Numbered from the stretch's first letter, positions 21,601 to 33,741 are shown. The stretch: 64,000 nt of DNA from Bactericera cockerelli (GCA_024516035.1 CM044967.1:9738490-9802489); one strand, 5' to 3'. Numbers and translations: made by a program. The notes: a model not told the origin generated them from the letters alone.

Positions 21601-22635
21601 TCATTGAACTCGTCATTGTCAAAAAAAACTTTGAGCTTACTTCTGAAATGTAAAGGAGGCATTATAATAACTTTTAACTTACCTACTTGTAATTGGGTAA
21701 GTTATAACATGAAGGCGGTTTAAATTAAGGGCATGTTGCTGAACAAAAAATGCACGAATGTGAAGAAAAAAATATTTTGAATTTGGTCGAAGAAGGTCAC
21801 ATGTAATTTTGACCTCCTTCAAAATATCTTGAGATTCATTTGTTTTCTCTTGGTGTTGCAAAACTAACTTTTGTTTGATCTAAAATATTGAGCTCAGTGA
21901 AAATATAATGATGTACGTCTATGAAACCTATAAAGCATTTTTTTTTTTTTCGGTATGTCCCCTCACATACCAGCTGGGGGGTTAGCGTTTTAGCTTTACC
22001 GTCAAACGGTACACCCTACACTGCAGTGACCTTTTCTTGTATTTTTTATTCTTCTAATCTTAGATAAATTATTAAAAAATTGGGCTGGGGCCTACCTGAT
22101 TTTTTTCTAATAAGCAATTCATTTTTATACTTCTTCCTTTATTTCTTGGACACTACACAAAAGAGAGCCCCTTTTTCTTTACTGTACGCTTCATGATAAT
22201 CATAATGGGGATAAAAGTTCTCTGAGTTTGTAAGCACAATTCTCCTCACTTTTTTTTAAGACTTGTAGAAAAAAAAATCATTTTAAAACCTACAATCACT
22301 CATTAATTCAGGGACTAATAGTTGTATCTTAGACTAATGAAAATAATAACACTTACTGAGTTGAAGCCTAATTTTGTATCCTACTTCAGGTTCCTCTTAT
22401 AGTTTTTTTGAAGCTCGAATTGGAAAGCCAGCTACGGGAAAAATAGTTTAGCGGTCACGAAATGAGGAGTTGCAAATCAGTCAAGTCAAATCGATGAATC
22501 ACTCAAAACAAAAAAATGAGAAGCTAATAATTTAGGTACCTCATTGCTCGTGATAATAAAACGTCAAACATTAAATCCTAGCTTGTACATAGCTTGAAAA
22601 TCACAGAGTTTGGATTTGTTAAAGTTATCAGTATA
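21601..22635. other. Non-coding AT-rich stretch
   Basis: No gene or repeat recognised. 21960-22025 is somewhat GC-richer without a frame. Confidence 0.5.
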
Positions 22636-22860
22636 GTTGGACTGAGGTAAAGCGGACTTCTCAGCAGGGTCACGGGTTCGAATCTTGGATGATGAATTCA
22701 CCGCTCTTCTTTGTCTCAACCCGCTAAATATCTCACCCACCCACCGTTCCTCATCGGCCTCTCCGGAACTATGGTGCCATTCCAGGGTACCTTTCTAAAT
22801 TGGCAATAACAATTAGCGGGATGCCGACTTCTTTAGCGGAGGAAGCAACATAAATTAATG
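22636..22860 (+). repeat. Possible tRNA-headed SINE, family I
   Basis: AAAGCGGACTTCTCAGCAGG then TCACGGGTTCGAATCTTGG is tRNA-like around the B box. A GC-richer body (CACCCACCCACCG, TTAGCGGGATGCCGAC) and an A-rich end follow. Only one copy is seen, so the assignment is tentative. Confidence 0.4.
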
Positions 22861-25020
22861 TAAAAAAACTAAAGTGTAAAAAGAGCGAAGACAAGCCTTA
22901 CCCAGGTCTTGTTTTTACCTCGGTAAAAAATGAATCGTGAAATATTTTTTCTCACGGTACTGAAAAATCAGGGTATACTCAGGGGTAGTGGTGCAAAAAT
23001 ATTGGTCAGAAATTCGTTGGTATAAAAAATGGTCTTTTGTGCTCGCTTGTCTTTCATTTCAGTTTCCTACAGAAAATATTTTTTTACTTTAAAAAAAGTG
23101 AACTAGATTACATGTTCTTTATACAATTGTAAAAAAGGAACCCTTCTTGAAATTTAATTGTTACCACAGATTTTTTTTCTTCGTCAATTTTAAAACATTT
23201 TTTATAGGTGTGATTTGAACTTGGAAATGCTCCAACACTAGGAAAAGAATTGAATGTTAATTACTCTCAAGGACCTTAACCTGTTAATAGGTAGATATCT
23301 ATCTATCTCGAATGCACTTCATAGCATTTAATCTGAAGAGCCCAAGGTTGACACTACAGAGACTAAGATAATATCTAACCAGAGACTGCGGGTTCGCATT
23401 CTAGAGAGCTTTTGAAATTTCACTTTCATAAATTAGTTTTAAAAAACTTCATTTAATTTTTTTTTAAAAGGCTGATGAGTTTTTTGATATAGGAAGAGGG
23501 AAAATAAATGAAAAACAATTTGAAAAGCCTGAAATGCAAAGTGTGAAATGCTAATTTAAATTGTTTTTGTTTGTTGTGCATATATTTTTGATAGACGTAG
23601 ACGCTTCACATTATTAATCAATGATAGGTAATTGTAAAAGACCATACAAAAATATTATGGTGTAATTGGACATAAGACCTTATTTGCTCGACCCAAACAT
23701 GCCCTAAATGTAGATAATATAGGTATTATTTAGTTCTGGTGGCAATACTATGTAGTCAAAGTCTCAAATAATCGAAGAAAATCATGCACTGAATGGGATA
23801 CAAACTCACAATCCCTACGCCAGCTGCACTACGCTAGGAAACTACACTTCAACCATTCAACCAACAAAAAATAATTTACCTAAACAGCATACTAAAAGCG
23901 TGTAATCCTCAGTCTATTCAGATCTCATAAGAATCAATGAGAGGACCTAACCAGAAGTTTCATTCGGTCCGTCCCATATCTCGCGAGACAGGTCGAACCA
24001 TTGGTCTGAGACGGTTATCATTTGGTGAGCCGAGTTTTTATACAATACCAGGAGAATTAGCTCGATATGCCATTAGCCAGCCACTGGTCAAGAGAAATAA
24101 CATTCCGGCGACCTCGTTGCTCATTGGCTAATCATACTTACAGCGTTAGTCTCTCCGCCCTGCATGCTTGCTCGAATAATATCAATAACTGGTTTCCTGA
24201 GTCGACTTTGAGCAATTCTCAATATCTTCAAGTTTCTTTTACTAACTGTTTCTTGTTGGTATTATTGCTCTTATTATAGTAATATTACACTGACTGGTTA
24301 AGTGACTTGTTGGTAATAATCACATTACCGGGTGTTCATTGAGGAGAGAGCTGGTGATCTTATGCTTCATCTAGGCTCAAACTAAATAATTGATGTCAAG
24401 TTGCCCAGATTCTTCGCAATTTTTTTCCAAATGCAAACATCATAGAAATAAGATCAGTAAATCTTATGTCATCTTTAATCGTATTCTTTCTTAAGTCCCT
24501 AATGTAGATTCTTACTTTGCCATCTTATTTTTTAAAGGAAAGTAATGAAATGAAATGGGCTAAATTGTACGATCAGTTTTCAATGCCAATAGAGTTTATC
24601 GAGCTAAATCTAAAGTTTCAACCATTGGAGTCTAACTCTATGTTTGTGATGAAGATATCCCCAGAACGGTTGGAGCTGTAGGTTTACTTGAAATTTGGAA
24701 TGGATACCCCATTGGTAGACAAAAGGGAAATCTAATTCCCCTTTGTCCAGAACCCAGCTGATTTGATAGATAAGAGGTCGCATAGCCTTCAGTAATCTGA
24801 GCTTGCAGGGTTTCAAGATTTGAAAAGGTCTAAAAGAATTTTTCAATTTTTGGCATCCACGAGTTTTTTATACGAAACAGTTGAACAATGGGCACTAGAC
24901 AATTCGGTGCTCAATGCGCTCATTCATCAGAGACTAAATCAGAGAAGATTAATACGTGATGACGAGACCCTAAGATTTTATAGATGTAAAAAAAAGATCT
25001 AAGAAGAAAAGGGAGACCCC
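22861..25020. other. Non-coding stretch
   Basis: A weak B-box-like GCGGGTTCGCATTCTAG lies at 23388-23404. 23937-24160 is CpG-richer and contains an ATG frame of 64 codons with no recognised features. Nothing else is supported. Confidence 0.5.
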
Positions 25021-25036
25021 AGAGAGAGAGAGAGAG
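25021..25036 (+). repeat. (AG)8 microsatellite
   Basis: Followed immediately by GTAAGTTT, which by chance or otherwise matches the 5' splice-site consensus. Confidence 0.9.
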
Positions 25037-25044
25037 GTAAGTTT

Positions 25045-25098
25045 GATGGCTCTGGCTCACAATACAGAAATCCCTGGGTTCGACCCTTTCATCAATCC
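25045..25098 (+). repeat. tRNA-like SINE head, family H copy 1
   Basis: GATGGCTCTGGCTCACAATA followed by CCCTGGGTTCGACCC resembles the minus-strand copy at 60943-60990 (TAATGGCTCTTGGCTCACAC, CCTGGGTTCGAA). No body is recognised. Confidence 0.4.
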
Positions 25099-25585
25099 TT
25101 TTTACCCTGAGATGCAAGAAACCAGATGGCTACTGAATCTTGAAGATTTTTTTGAATCCCTCCTCATGTACCTTTTTTGCTTTCCATGACCTACAACATA
25201 ACAATCTACAGGAGTATTGCGATTGTTACTCGTTTTTCGAAATTGAGCTGATAGCATTTCTGTACAGATCTAGGTTTTCAAAATGCTATGTGATTTTTAA
25301 TAAATATAGAGTATTTATTATTTGTGTGTGTATTCAGGGGTGGGGGCTGGTATGGGGTATATCTTGTGTGTGTTACACCTAGATCTAAGTAGATAATACA
25401 TTGAATAATATTCATTATTATTGAATTTTTTGTAACTTCCCTTAGGACACCATGAACTTAAATTTCAAGTCCTGAATGACAAACGAAAAAATCACAAATA
25501 TTGCTATGCATATAGAAATACCTATCACTGTATTCTTAATATTGTTACAGCATTTTTGTATCTATAATATTATATTGTAATAAAA
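25099..25585. other. Non-coding stretch
   Basis: Includes a TGTG-rich patch near 25320-25380. No feature recognised. Confidence 0.5.
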
Positions 25586-25620
25586 AGTCGTGTGATGATT
25601 ACTCCAGCCTATCGTCCTTT
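25586..25620 (+). repeat. Terminal fragment of the ACTTTCC repeat family
   Basis: AAAGTCGTGTGATG followed by TTACTCCAGC matches the right end of the long copy at 42471-43148. Confidence 0.5.
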
Positions 25621-25807
25621 TTTTCTTGCAGTATCTCGCTCTTCAGTTTCCTGGATCAACCTTGCAATCCAAGATCAGCCTTGAAACTTATTATTATTCG
25701 ACAAAGAGGGTGAAATTTTGTGATTAAAAAATCTTCAAAAACAAACGGAAAGGAAGATTTTACAATGGAAAAAAAAACCTTTAGGGTATCTCACTCTTTT
25801 TTGACCC

Positions 25808-25864
25808 TTCGTCTCTCTCTCATTTCTTTGTCTTTCTCTCTCTCTCTCTCTCTCTCAGGTAAGG
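25808..25864 (+). promoter_or_regulatory. Candidate recursive splice site (polypyrimidine-CAG|GTAAGG)
   Basis: A pyrimidine tract of about 50 nt ends in a (TC)13-like run. CAG (25856-25858) follows directly, then GTAAGG from 25859. A strong 3' splice site abutting a strong 5' splice site is the ratchet-point consensus known from long insect introns. The absence of genes across 64 kb would suit a long intron. It could equally be a chance junction of a microsatellite with AGGTAAGG. Confidence 0.35.
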
Positions 25865-25866
25865 GA

Positions 25867-27052
25867 TAAGCCCGAGGGTAGGGTATTTTCAGAGAGTAGG
25901 TAGGCCATCCATTCTGAGCCTTTCGGACGTTTATTTCCGTTTACGATAAATATTTTTTCCTGCTGAGTTTCTTCTGTGAGGGTAGAGATCTTCAGGCCGT
26001 GCTAGGATTTTTTTTTTTACTTTCTAGGACGCAAAGACCAGGGGATACAATCACTCATTCAAAAGTTAATGCTGTAGGCCTTATTGCTATGGGGCGGAAG
26101 ACTAATTGGATTAAAAAATGTAGAGTTACTTTTAAAAATAAGAGAAAAAATCAATGCGTAAAGAAAAAAAGTTTTCAAATATAGGTCAACAATTTTAATA
26201 AATTTGCCCCATTGCCTGGTGTTCCTTTAATTGATAGGGGATATTTTTCAATTGTTTGATATTGTAGAAATAAGTTGTCATTCTTTTAAACAGAATTGCC
26301 AAAAAGCCGCCAAATATCACAGCATCACACAGAGACAAATAATTCCTGACATATTGAAGAGGGGTTTGGAAACTTGGTACCTAAAAACGTGAATTGGCAT
26401 TGCAAACTGGACGTCCAGAAGTTCATCTCATTACATTACTAAACTTATCGTTTTACTGAGTACCTAAAGTAAAACGAGCAATCAAATGTTCTGGCACGAT
26501 GAAAAACAATTCCAATCATCAAGTAGCCTCGATTCCAATCTCTAATGTCTGAACAAAGCTCGTATTAATTAAATTTTTATTGAAATCACAAAATTAGACT
26601 CAATAGTCATAAATTTATTGGTGAAAAACGAGTTTCGTTCCATTAAAACTTCTTGGTTATGACAGAGCAACAGTGAACGTGTCTTGCCCCAAGTGGTACT
26701 TTGGAATGATTATAATTGAAATTACAATAATTGTAAAACTGAGGCATTCGTAATAAAATTCTCGTAAATAGGTTCCAAGCAAGTAGTGACTAACTAATTA
26801 AAAAGTATAATTATATTATTAAGGTTCCACTTAGTAACCAGTTAGGTCTCGAGCAGACTGACAAGTAGAGTGAAAAACCACACCCGGCACACTGGTCGTA
26901 ACGTTAGCCTTGAGTTGTGATCTTGGTGGAAAAAGTAAAACTTCACTGGAAAATAGGTATAGGTATCTCACAAATATTTGAATGTTCCAGTCTTTCTTTG
27001 CAGAAAATGTATTCATACTGACATTATTAAAATAATAATTATTTCATAGTGG
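25867..27052. other. Non-coding stretch
   Basis: Ordinary AT-rich DNA. A 61-codon frame near 26000 has no recognisable features. Confidence 0.5.
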
Positions 27053-27140
27053 TTATTACGAACTCTTTATTGACATTTGTTTTACAAAATCGGAAGGAGG
27101 CCTTGGGCAATCTCTGCCATCAAAATTTCTTTTTGTCATT
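27053..27140 (-). repeat. LINE-like 3' tail, family K copy 3
   Basis: On the minus strand: GATGGCAGAGATTGCCCAAG then GCCTCCTTCCG and AATGTCAATAAAGAG. The AATAAA-bearing 3' end matches copy 1. Confidence 0.65.
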
Positions 27141-27186
27141 ATTAATGAAAAGCACTTGAGAGTTACATGAGTAAGGTAATACTAAT

Positions 27187-27370
27187 ATATCGCCTTATTT
27201 ATACTGCCCGATTAGGACTATTAAGTCCCATTATTTCAGCAGTAAGCCCAAGACGTATTATTATGTGAGAAAAATAACTTGTCATGTCCCGGCTGAGTTT
27301 CGAATATCTGGCGACCTCTGGAATATCTGGATCACAGAGTGCCGCCTTTACCACTGAGCTACCGGACATT
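27187..27370 (-). mobile_element. tRNA-derived SINE, family B copy 2 (near full length)
   Basis: On the minus strand the head contains CGGTAGCTCAGTGGTAAAGG and a decayed B box. The tail has ACTGCTGAAATAATGGGACT and ends ATAAATAAGGCGAT, as in copy 1. Confidence 0.7.
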
Positions 27371-28781
27371 AAGGTACCTAAATGAAAGAAGGTACATGGC
27401 AAAGCCTAAATTTTCAACTTGAATTTTTTCATGTTTTGAAGTGGTAAGTAACAACCAATATTATTTATGCTAACAAATTTGGTGTAAAATATGCCTAGAT
27501 CCAAAATATTTACGTAGGAGAAAAAGACCCATCAGGGTAGGAAGTAAGAACAGCATGTTAGTGAACTTTTCTTTTGCTCTTCTGTAAATTTAGAAAATGA
27601 GATTTGACCTGTTTTACCCTGGACACATAATCTTTGGAGAAGGATTTTACCGCTCACTATTCACTACTAGAGTTAAAGAAAGTCTTCCCCGAACGTTAGA
27701 GCTAAATAGAAAAGTTTGCAAGTTTCCAGTAATAAGTCGTATCGGCTTCTCACCCCATCCCCAGCGTTCTATTAATTTTTTTAAAGAACGAAGAAAGGTT
27801 TTAGAGCTAAGTGCTACAGCTTTTGTAATTCTGGTCACATTATTAACTTGGAAACAAGACAAACTTTTTGTCGTCTGTCTCCTCTCTTTCTCTCTCTCTC
27901 GCTCAATCTGATGTGTTCTAAACTTTCTACAAACTTCTTCTCTTGTTCAAAGATAGTAAAAATATTTTTGTCGTGTTCTTTCTCATATATTTTTCTCTTC
28001 TTTGTTTTTAAGAAAATTTACAACAAATCTTTTGATCGCTTATCTTTCATTTTCTTTCCCTTTTTCTAATTTAACTTTAGAGTAGAGGACTTTTCCTTCG
28101 TTTTTCGTCTTATGTATTCGTTTGTTGAAAGATTTTTAAACTACTGATAAAGTTTAAAATAATTTGGATGTCCTGCCTGTGCTTGTGCTTTTGACAATTT
28201 CAAGAGATTCCAACGTTCATTTCTTCAGACAGTCATTCTTCTCTTCAAATGAATAGAGGAGAGTTGGAAGGGACTGTTCTTCGAAAGTTTTTAAACTCTT
28301 AAGAATAAATTATTCGAGAGCGTATAGAATTATAATTTCAAATAACATACCTTAAAATATGATTGGACTTCTAAGGGTTCAAATAGAACGAAATATATGA
28401 TATTCATTAAACCAGAAATTACTTATTTACTTACTTACAGATACCTAATTTACAAGGACCACGTAATTCGATGATCTCTTAAGCTAGATTTTTCTACTGA
28501 CCTCTGATACTTTGAATCTATCTATGCAAAGTGGAAGGAATTTGCATAATTCTGTAGAGTACACTTGTCACAAGTATAAAATGTATTTCTGACACACTGT
28601 GGAAAACAGTATTCGAAATAATTACCTATCGTTCAGAGAATTTCACGCTATGAAATATGTTTCTGTTAGTACTTATATTGTAAGCCACGTGCAGACCAGA
28701 TTAACTAAGTCATTACTTATGTACACGGGCAAGACAATGGTGAGTCATCACGTTATCAGTTAGTGACGGAAAGCGAAATCT
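27371..28781. other. Non-coding stretch with pyrimidine-rich patch
   Basis: 27870-28075 is strongly T/C-rich on the plus strand, which explains the overlapping hydrophobic frames there. No gene supported. Confidence 0.55.
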
Positions 28782-28955
28782 AATGGTAAGTCAAGTCTGG
28801 TAAAGGTCGAGGGATCCGTTGGTTCGAATCCCACCCAGTGCATGAATTTTTCCTCATTAATTTGAGTTTGTGACTCTGAGGGTTAGGTGGTAGAAAATGC
28901 TTTGAGCATTAACCTCGCCTGGTGGTTACCTTCCACTAAAGAGTATTATTATTAA
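28782..28955 (+). mobile_element. tRNA-derived SINE, family E copy 1
   Basis: GGATCCGTTGGTTCGAATCC forms the B-box region. ACTCTGAGGGTTAGGTGG, AACCTCGCCTGGTGGTTACC and a (TTA)n end follow. Copies at 48712 and 50633 share body and tail. Confidence 0.7.
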
Positions 28956-30050
28956 ATTAGTTAAAACTTCATTTAATAGGGTTTTAAGTGCAGATGTTTA
29001 TTTGTTTTTCATGCCCCATAGTCTCCAATTTTGTCTTACAACCCACCTGTTGAAAGTGAAATCATCACATCCTCTAAGAAAAAGTGAATTCAACACATCC
29101 ACTAACGAAAAAGAAAATTTCGATTCCATGTGAGAAATTCGTTCCATAACTGTATTAATATCTCATTTATTAATAAAATTTATATCTCATTAACTTATTT
29201 ATTATCTGATCTACAATGACCTCTGACTTCTAATAGTGCTCGCTATCAGCTATCAGTGATACCCAATGCTTAAAAAAATCTATTGCAAACACTCTTTGAC
29301 TTCGATTTCGTTTATCTATCGATTTATTCAATGTCCAGTCTTTCATATCAGTGAAATAGGTATAAATTGTATTATTATTATTATAATAATAAAGAAATTA
29401 TTTATTTAAATAAATTTTATTTTTACCTTTCCCCGTTGTAGCTCACATCCAGCGTATCAACTCCTGTTACATTCTTCCTTCAGTCTACTTAATTTTTCCT
29501 CAACATTTCCTTTTTTCTCTGCCTGACTTTTCCATCTTACCAAAATGTACTCCCTCTTTCTCTTTCTCACTCTTAATCTTCCTCTTTCTCTCTACCGAAG
29601 CTTAAACCTTTAATACATCATTTCCTTCTCCTCACACTACAAGAATCAGGCTCTGTATTGCAAGAAATATCTACAATCCTTATGGACATGACAACTTTTG
29701 TCGCCTTTATCTAGCACAACACAGCTCAGCTCAACAATACTCTCTCGGATATGTCAGAGAGGTTAGCTTCATACTTTGAGACGACTCCTGAGGTCAATTC
29801 TAATCAATAATAGTGAATCCAATAAAGACACTGAACAATTTCAAGTTATGACAATGCAAAAAATTTACAGCCAGGTATACGCATAGCTAAGTTTTATTTT
29901 CTCTCCGGTACTTCCTCAAGACAAGCTTGTTTTCACTGCACAACGCACCATGCTGCTTTCACCTACATGACTTCTATATCTGTCATACCGGCTGAACAAC
30001 AGGATATCGCACAAGGAATATACCAGTTCTCAAAGGAACACTGAAGATAA
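28956..30050. other. Non-coding stretch
   Basis: 29440-29640 is pyrimidine-rich, and a short (TTA/ATA)n patch lies at 29370-29395. No gene seen. Confidence 0.5.
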
Positions 30051-30145
30051 GCCAGCGTTGATGGCTCGTTGAATACATCAGTTCTCGTTCTGTCACTCGA
30101 GTTAAGCAACGTCGAGCGAGCCTATAGTTAAGAATGGTCGAGAAT
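30051..30145 (+). repeat. 5S rRNA-derived SINE head (truncated)
   Basis: GGCTCGTTGAATACATCAGT, TTCTCGTTCTGTCACTCGAG and TTAAGCAACGTCGAGCG follow the 5' two-thirds of 5S rRNA. The characteristic tail of the family is missing. Confidence 0.7.
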
Positions 30146-30224
30146 GGAGAAGACATTTATCAATATCTGATAAACAAACTGGGGTGCTTATGTGAAAGAT
30201 AGGTATATTTATGTAAAATCGACG

Positions 30225-30290
30225 TAAACAGCTTGATTGACAAGACTGCAGACTTATAATCTGGAGGTCAGTGGTACAAGTCTCAAGTTT
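30225..30290 (+). repeat. tRNA-derived SINE, family A copy 5 (degraded)
   Basis: GCAGACTTATAATCTGGAGG then CAGTGGTACAAGTCTCAAG fits family A with a damaged B box. Confidence 0.5.
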
Positions 30291-31528
30291 GAAAATTTTT
30301 TGGAGGAAAGAAACCATTTCTGAACTTGTCAAGTCAAACTTTGATTTTGCTTTCCTGTAAATTGAAATAGGAATAATGTCTAGTACAACATTTCATGGCT
30401 CCATCTAGAGATATTCCAGCAGTGTTTTTGAATCTCATAATGAGATAAAGTAAATGATATATTGTTCTACGACAAATCTCACCACTACGGGTCCTTAACC
30501 CAGCAAGAAGTTCTAGACACAACAGAAACCCTGAAGTGAAATCCCATCCGGCCCGCGTCGGATCACCCCCTCCCCCGCTAGTTCCGGTCTGAGGCTGAGT
30601 GGTAATATTTCATATTTACCCGAAGGAAAAGGTCGCAGGACGCAATGAACATGAGACTTTAGAAAGCCTGTGACCCTGAACCGAGTAAACTGAGACTCGG
30701 AATTTAAGAAGTGCAGGTGCAATTTCCTTTCTGTGCTGCAACTCTCCCAGCCTCTTGAGAACTACCCTGCGGGCAGGACTGGGTAGTACGGAATTTACAA
30801 TCGCGAGATGAAAAGGCGTTCAAGTTGCGATTATTCTGAAAATTTAGAGATTTATAGCTCCCGTTTTCCCTCAACACGAAGAACAGTAAACTTTTGAATA
30901 CTCAGAATATAATTAGAGGATTGCAATGTCCATTATTAACCTAAAGATAATGAATTGTTACATTTTCATTTACATGTATGGGCGCAGACAATGTGATATG
31001 TCTCCCAGTTTGAACAGTTCTGTCCCGTAGATGAAATGTCTACTTGTCTAGGGGTCATGCGGAATGAGGGTGCTTAGCCGTTTGGGTCCAATATCCGGGC
31101 GCTGTACACGAACACATAGGCTAGGGGTCTGGGAACCTAAGGTGCGAAGGGTCATTGGGACAAATTGAGACGAATGTGTTTGGTACAGGTGGTCGCTCAA
31201 CAAACTGTCAATCTTGTCACTCTCTGATCGGTGATTGGGACAAGTGATTGGATGGCAAACATTACTTCGAGAGGTGAAGTAGTTCTGTAAACTGTAGACC
31301 TTGCTCACTTAATCCAATTTTTTCACACATCAGGGTATTGAGATCTCTGCTGTGATACCTCCCCCTTTTGATGACTTTTAAATGCCAAAGTTCAATCAGT
31401 TAATAAACTCTGAATAAATTTGAAATTTATCAGAAACCCAGGAGTAAATGGCCCTATGAACCACTTTGACCATGCCTAAGAGAAGTTTTGTGTCGTGATT
31501 TAGTTGTGCAATTTTATACTATGGATGG
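30291..31528. other. Non-coding stretch
   Basis: GC-richer between 30530 and 31130, but the frames there are short and unrecognised. No repeat family assigned. Confidence 0.5.
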
Positions 31529-31648
31529 GGTATACCTAGGGTGACCAGATTTTTTTAAAGGCAAAGCGGGATGCGGCCGGGGGGGGAGGGGGGGGTGGGA
31601 GTTCCTGGTGTAAAAAGTTATAAATAGTCTATTTAACAGTGTACACTA

Positions 31649-31818
31649 GCTCCCATGGCTTAATGGTCACTGCACTACTCTTGTACGCGGGAGACCTGGG
31701 TTCAAATCCTGGCGGGGGCAATAGCTTGCCCTGGTACTGGTATCTACCACAGAAATTAATAGACAAAATTGCGCTCTGTGTGTTTGGACCTACATTGAAA
31801 AAAAAAAAAAAAAAAATA
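31649..31818 (+). mobile_element. tRNA-derived SINE, family D, nested in the hAT-like MITE
   Basis: The head GCTCCCATGGCTTAATGGTC to GGCGGGGGCA forms a nearly complete tRNA: the acceptor strands GCTCCCA and CGGGGGC pair, and the T arm is CCTGGGTTCAAATCCTGG. The block TACGCGGGAGACC is most like tRNA-Asp. A short body and a 20-base A-run (31798-31817) follow. ACTAGCT occurs on both sides (31645-31651, 31819-31825) as a probable duplication that overlaps the head. Confidence 0.8.
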
Positions 31819-31859
31819 CTAGCTTACAGAGTATGCTCGATCTTCGTTAGGTAATTATT

Positions 31860-31896
31860 AAATATTTCTTTATAATAAGATAAGGAAAGTAAAAAG
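31860..31896 (-). repeat. ACTTTCC-family fragment, nested
   Basis: AGATAAGGAAAGTAAAAAG is the complement of the TTTTTACTTTCCTTATC start of the repeat at 42471. Confidence 0.5.
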
Positions 31897-32032
31897 CGGG
31901 ACATTTTAAAGATTTTGGTCAAAAGCGGGACATTTTAGCGTCCCGAAGAGATCGCTCGGGACAGCGGGACAAACGGCTCCAAAGCGGGACAGTCCCGCCG
32001 AAAGCGGGACGTATGGTCACCCTAGGTATACC

Positions 32033-33054
32033 CCAATGGTTGGTTATGAATGCGGGTGTTGAACTTACGTTTATTGTCTATTTTCTTGCCAAAACCTGCT
32101 CATTGCGATTTAATCGATCTAATGACTAATCAGAAGAGAAGTCACACTAGCACAGATCCTCAATGACTTACCTTTACACAATTATCATCTTGTTAAGAGG
32201 GGATTTGTTCAACAGTAGCGGTGCATGTAACGAGCGAATCCAATATCAATTGATCATTATGATTTAGTAAAAGCAAATAACCTGACGTTTTTATGCAAAT
32301 AGACTCGGTAGTCATTTAGTTCAACGAGAAATACCTCAGTGAATCATAGATATGTTACATCATCTTAGCTGATATTTTGCGAAGGCCAATCCGATACAAC
32401 AGATAGTTTTGTATGCTTATTTTCTGCTTTTAATTGACTTCCTTTCATTATCTTTAGGTGTCATACTTGTAACAACAGCAGTTTAATCGGTCCAACAAAT
32501 CTAAATAGTTTCAATGATTGTCGACGCTAACTGGCTAGTAAGATTACTGGATGATTTCATTCTCATTATGAGTTCTCGTTGTGTGCTACCTACTTTTTCT
32601 CTCGTTGTTTGATGTTATCCAGACTGATGGGAGATAGGGGTTTTGGTGCATGTGTTTGTGTGAGATATGTTGGATAATGCATCAATGTTCTCAGGAAATG
32701 TATGGTTCTTTTTAATGGTCCAGCGTTTTATGATTTTTAATACTAACCTTTCGTGCAGTGGTGGAGCATTGTGGTTAATCTCATGGATCATGGCAACGGA
32801 TCAAATCACATCCGGTCAAAAGAATTTTATCCCTGTAAATAAAAATAATATCACACCCTGGTCTCTGAGATAAATCTGATAGTGTAAAGAAAAAAATAGC
32901 AGCACTGTTCGGACATTATAAAGCAGACTAGTTGTCATAACTGACATCATCATTATTATTTTGATTATTTTTTCTAGTAGCCTCCGTGCTATACAGTCGG
33001 TCTAGCAAAGGTTAGCCCACAGGAGGACTCTGTGGAGTTTATGTTATTCTATTA
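32033..33054. other. Non-coding stretch
   Basis: No gene or repeat recognised. A 68-codon ATG frame at 32667 has no features of note. Confidence 0.5.
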
Positions 33055-33150
33055 GGTACTCTGTACATATGGCCTAATATGGGATGCACTACCTCGTGAG
33101 GAAAAAAGAGTTGATACTTGTATGAGTAACTACATTGGCGACATAAGTGA
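33055..33150 (+). repeat. SINE family C body fragment
   Basis: CTCTGTACATATGG followed by CACTACCTCGTGAGGAAAAA matches the body of the family C SINE at 8229. The head is missing. Confidence 0.5.
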
Positions 33151-33396
33151 CAAGGTTTTAGTTGAAGCTGTGATATCCACAAACATGGTGGACAAACTCT
33201 TGCTTTACCACAGTAAGTTCATGTTTTAACTTTTTCAAAATTTTAAAATACTCTTTTATGTATTAACATTTATATTTATTGGTTTTGTATTTATATTTAT
33301 TTCTGCAGACTGTAAATACCTACAAGACCACCAATTGTTGCGAATCTCCATTTCTTATTCTCACTCTTCTTACAGTTCTTACCTCATCTACACCGT

Positions 33397-33525
33397 CGTC
33401 TTCTTCTTCTCCTCTTCTTCATCTTCTACTTCTTCTTCATCTTCTACTTTTTCTCTTCTTCTTCTTCTTCTTCATCATCTTCTATTCTTCTTCGTCTTTT
33501 TCTTCTTTCTTCTTCGTAATTATCT
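33397..33525 (+). repeat. (CTT)n-rich polypyrimidine tract
   Basis: About 130 bp almost entirely of C and T, dominated by CTT/TCT. Such tracts can form triplex DNA. It creates two overlapping serine/leucine/phenylalanine-rich frames (33279-33599 and 33335-33823) that should not be read as proteins. Confidence 0.85.
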
Positions 33526-33661
33526 CTTTCTCCTCCTTGATGTTCTCTGTCATTTTCGTCATCAGCACATCTCGATGTCACTCTCGCAGTCTCGGATAAG
33601 CAAGTTGTCACTCGGGCGGGCCGGACAAAAATTCACTCACTTGTGTCGGGGAAGAAGAAGA

Positions 33662-33741
33662 GGAACGGTTCCGGACTCTTGCTCTAAGGACATTGTCCTT
33701 CGGAATCGACAGTCTACAGGGTCGCCGGAAATATTTTCCGG
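33662..33741. repeat. Cluster of three short perfect palindromes
   Basis: GGAACGGTTCC (33662-33672), AAGGACATTGTCCTT (33686-33700) and CCGGAAATATTTTCCGG (33725-33741) lie within 80 bp of locally CpG-rich sequence. Confidence 0.7.

Larger units (their letters stand above)
31537..32024. mobile_element. hAT-like MITE with 8-bp target duplication, carrying nested inserts
   Basis: Ends are TAGGGTGACCA and TGGTCACCCTA. The 8-bp sequence GGTATACC lies immediately outside both ends (31529-31536 and 32025-32032), the duplication length of hAT elements. The target was itself palindromic (TGGGGTATACCCCA when closed). At least five copies of AGCGGGAC occur inside, mostly near the right end. A family D SINE (31649-31818) and an ACTTTCC-family fragment lie within it, so it predates them. 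No transposase is present. Confidence 0.85.
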
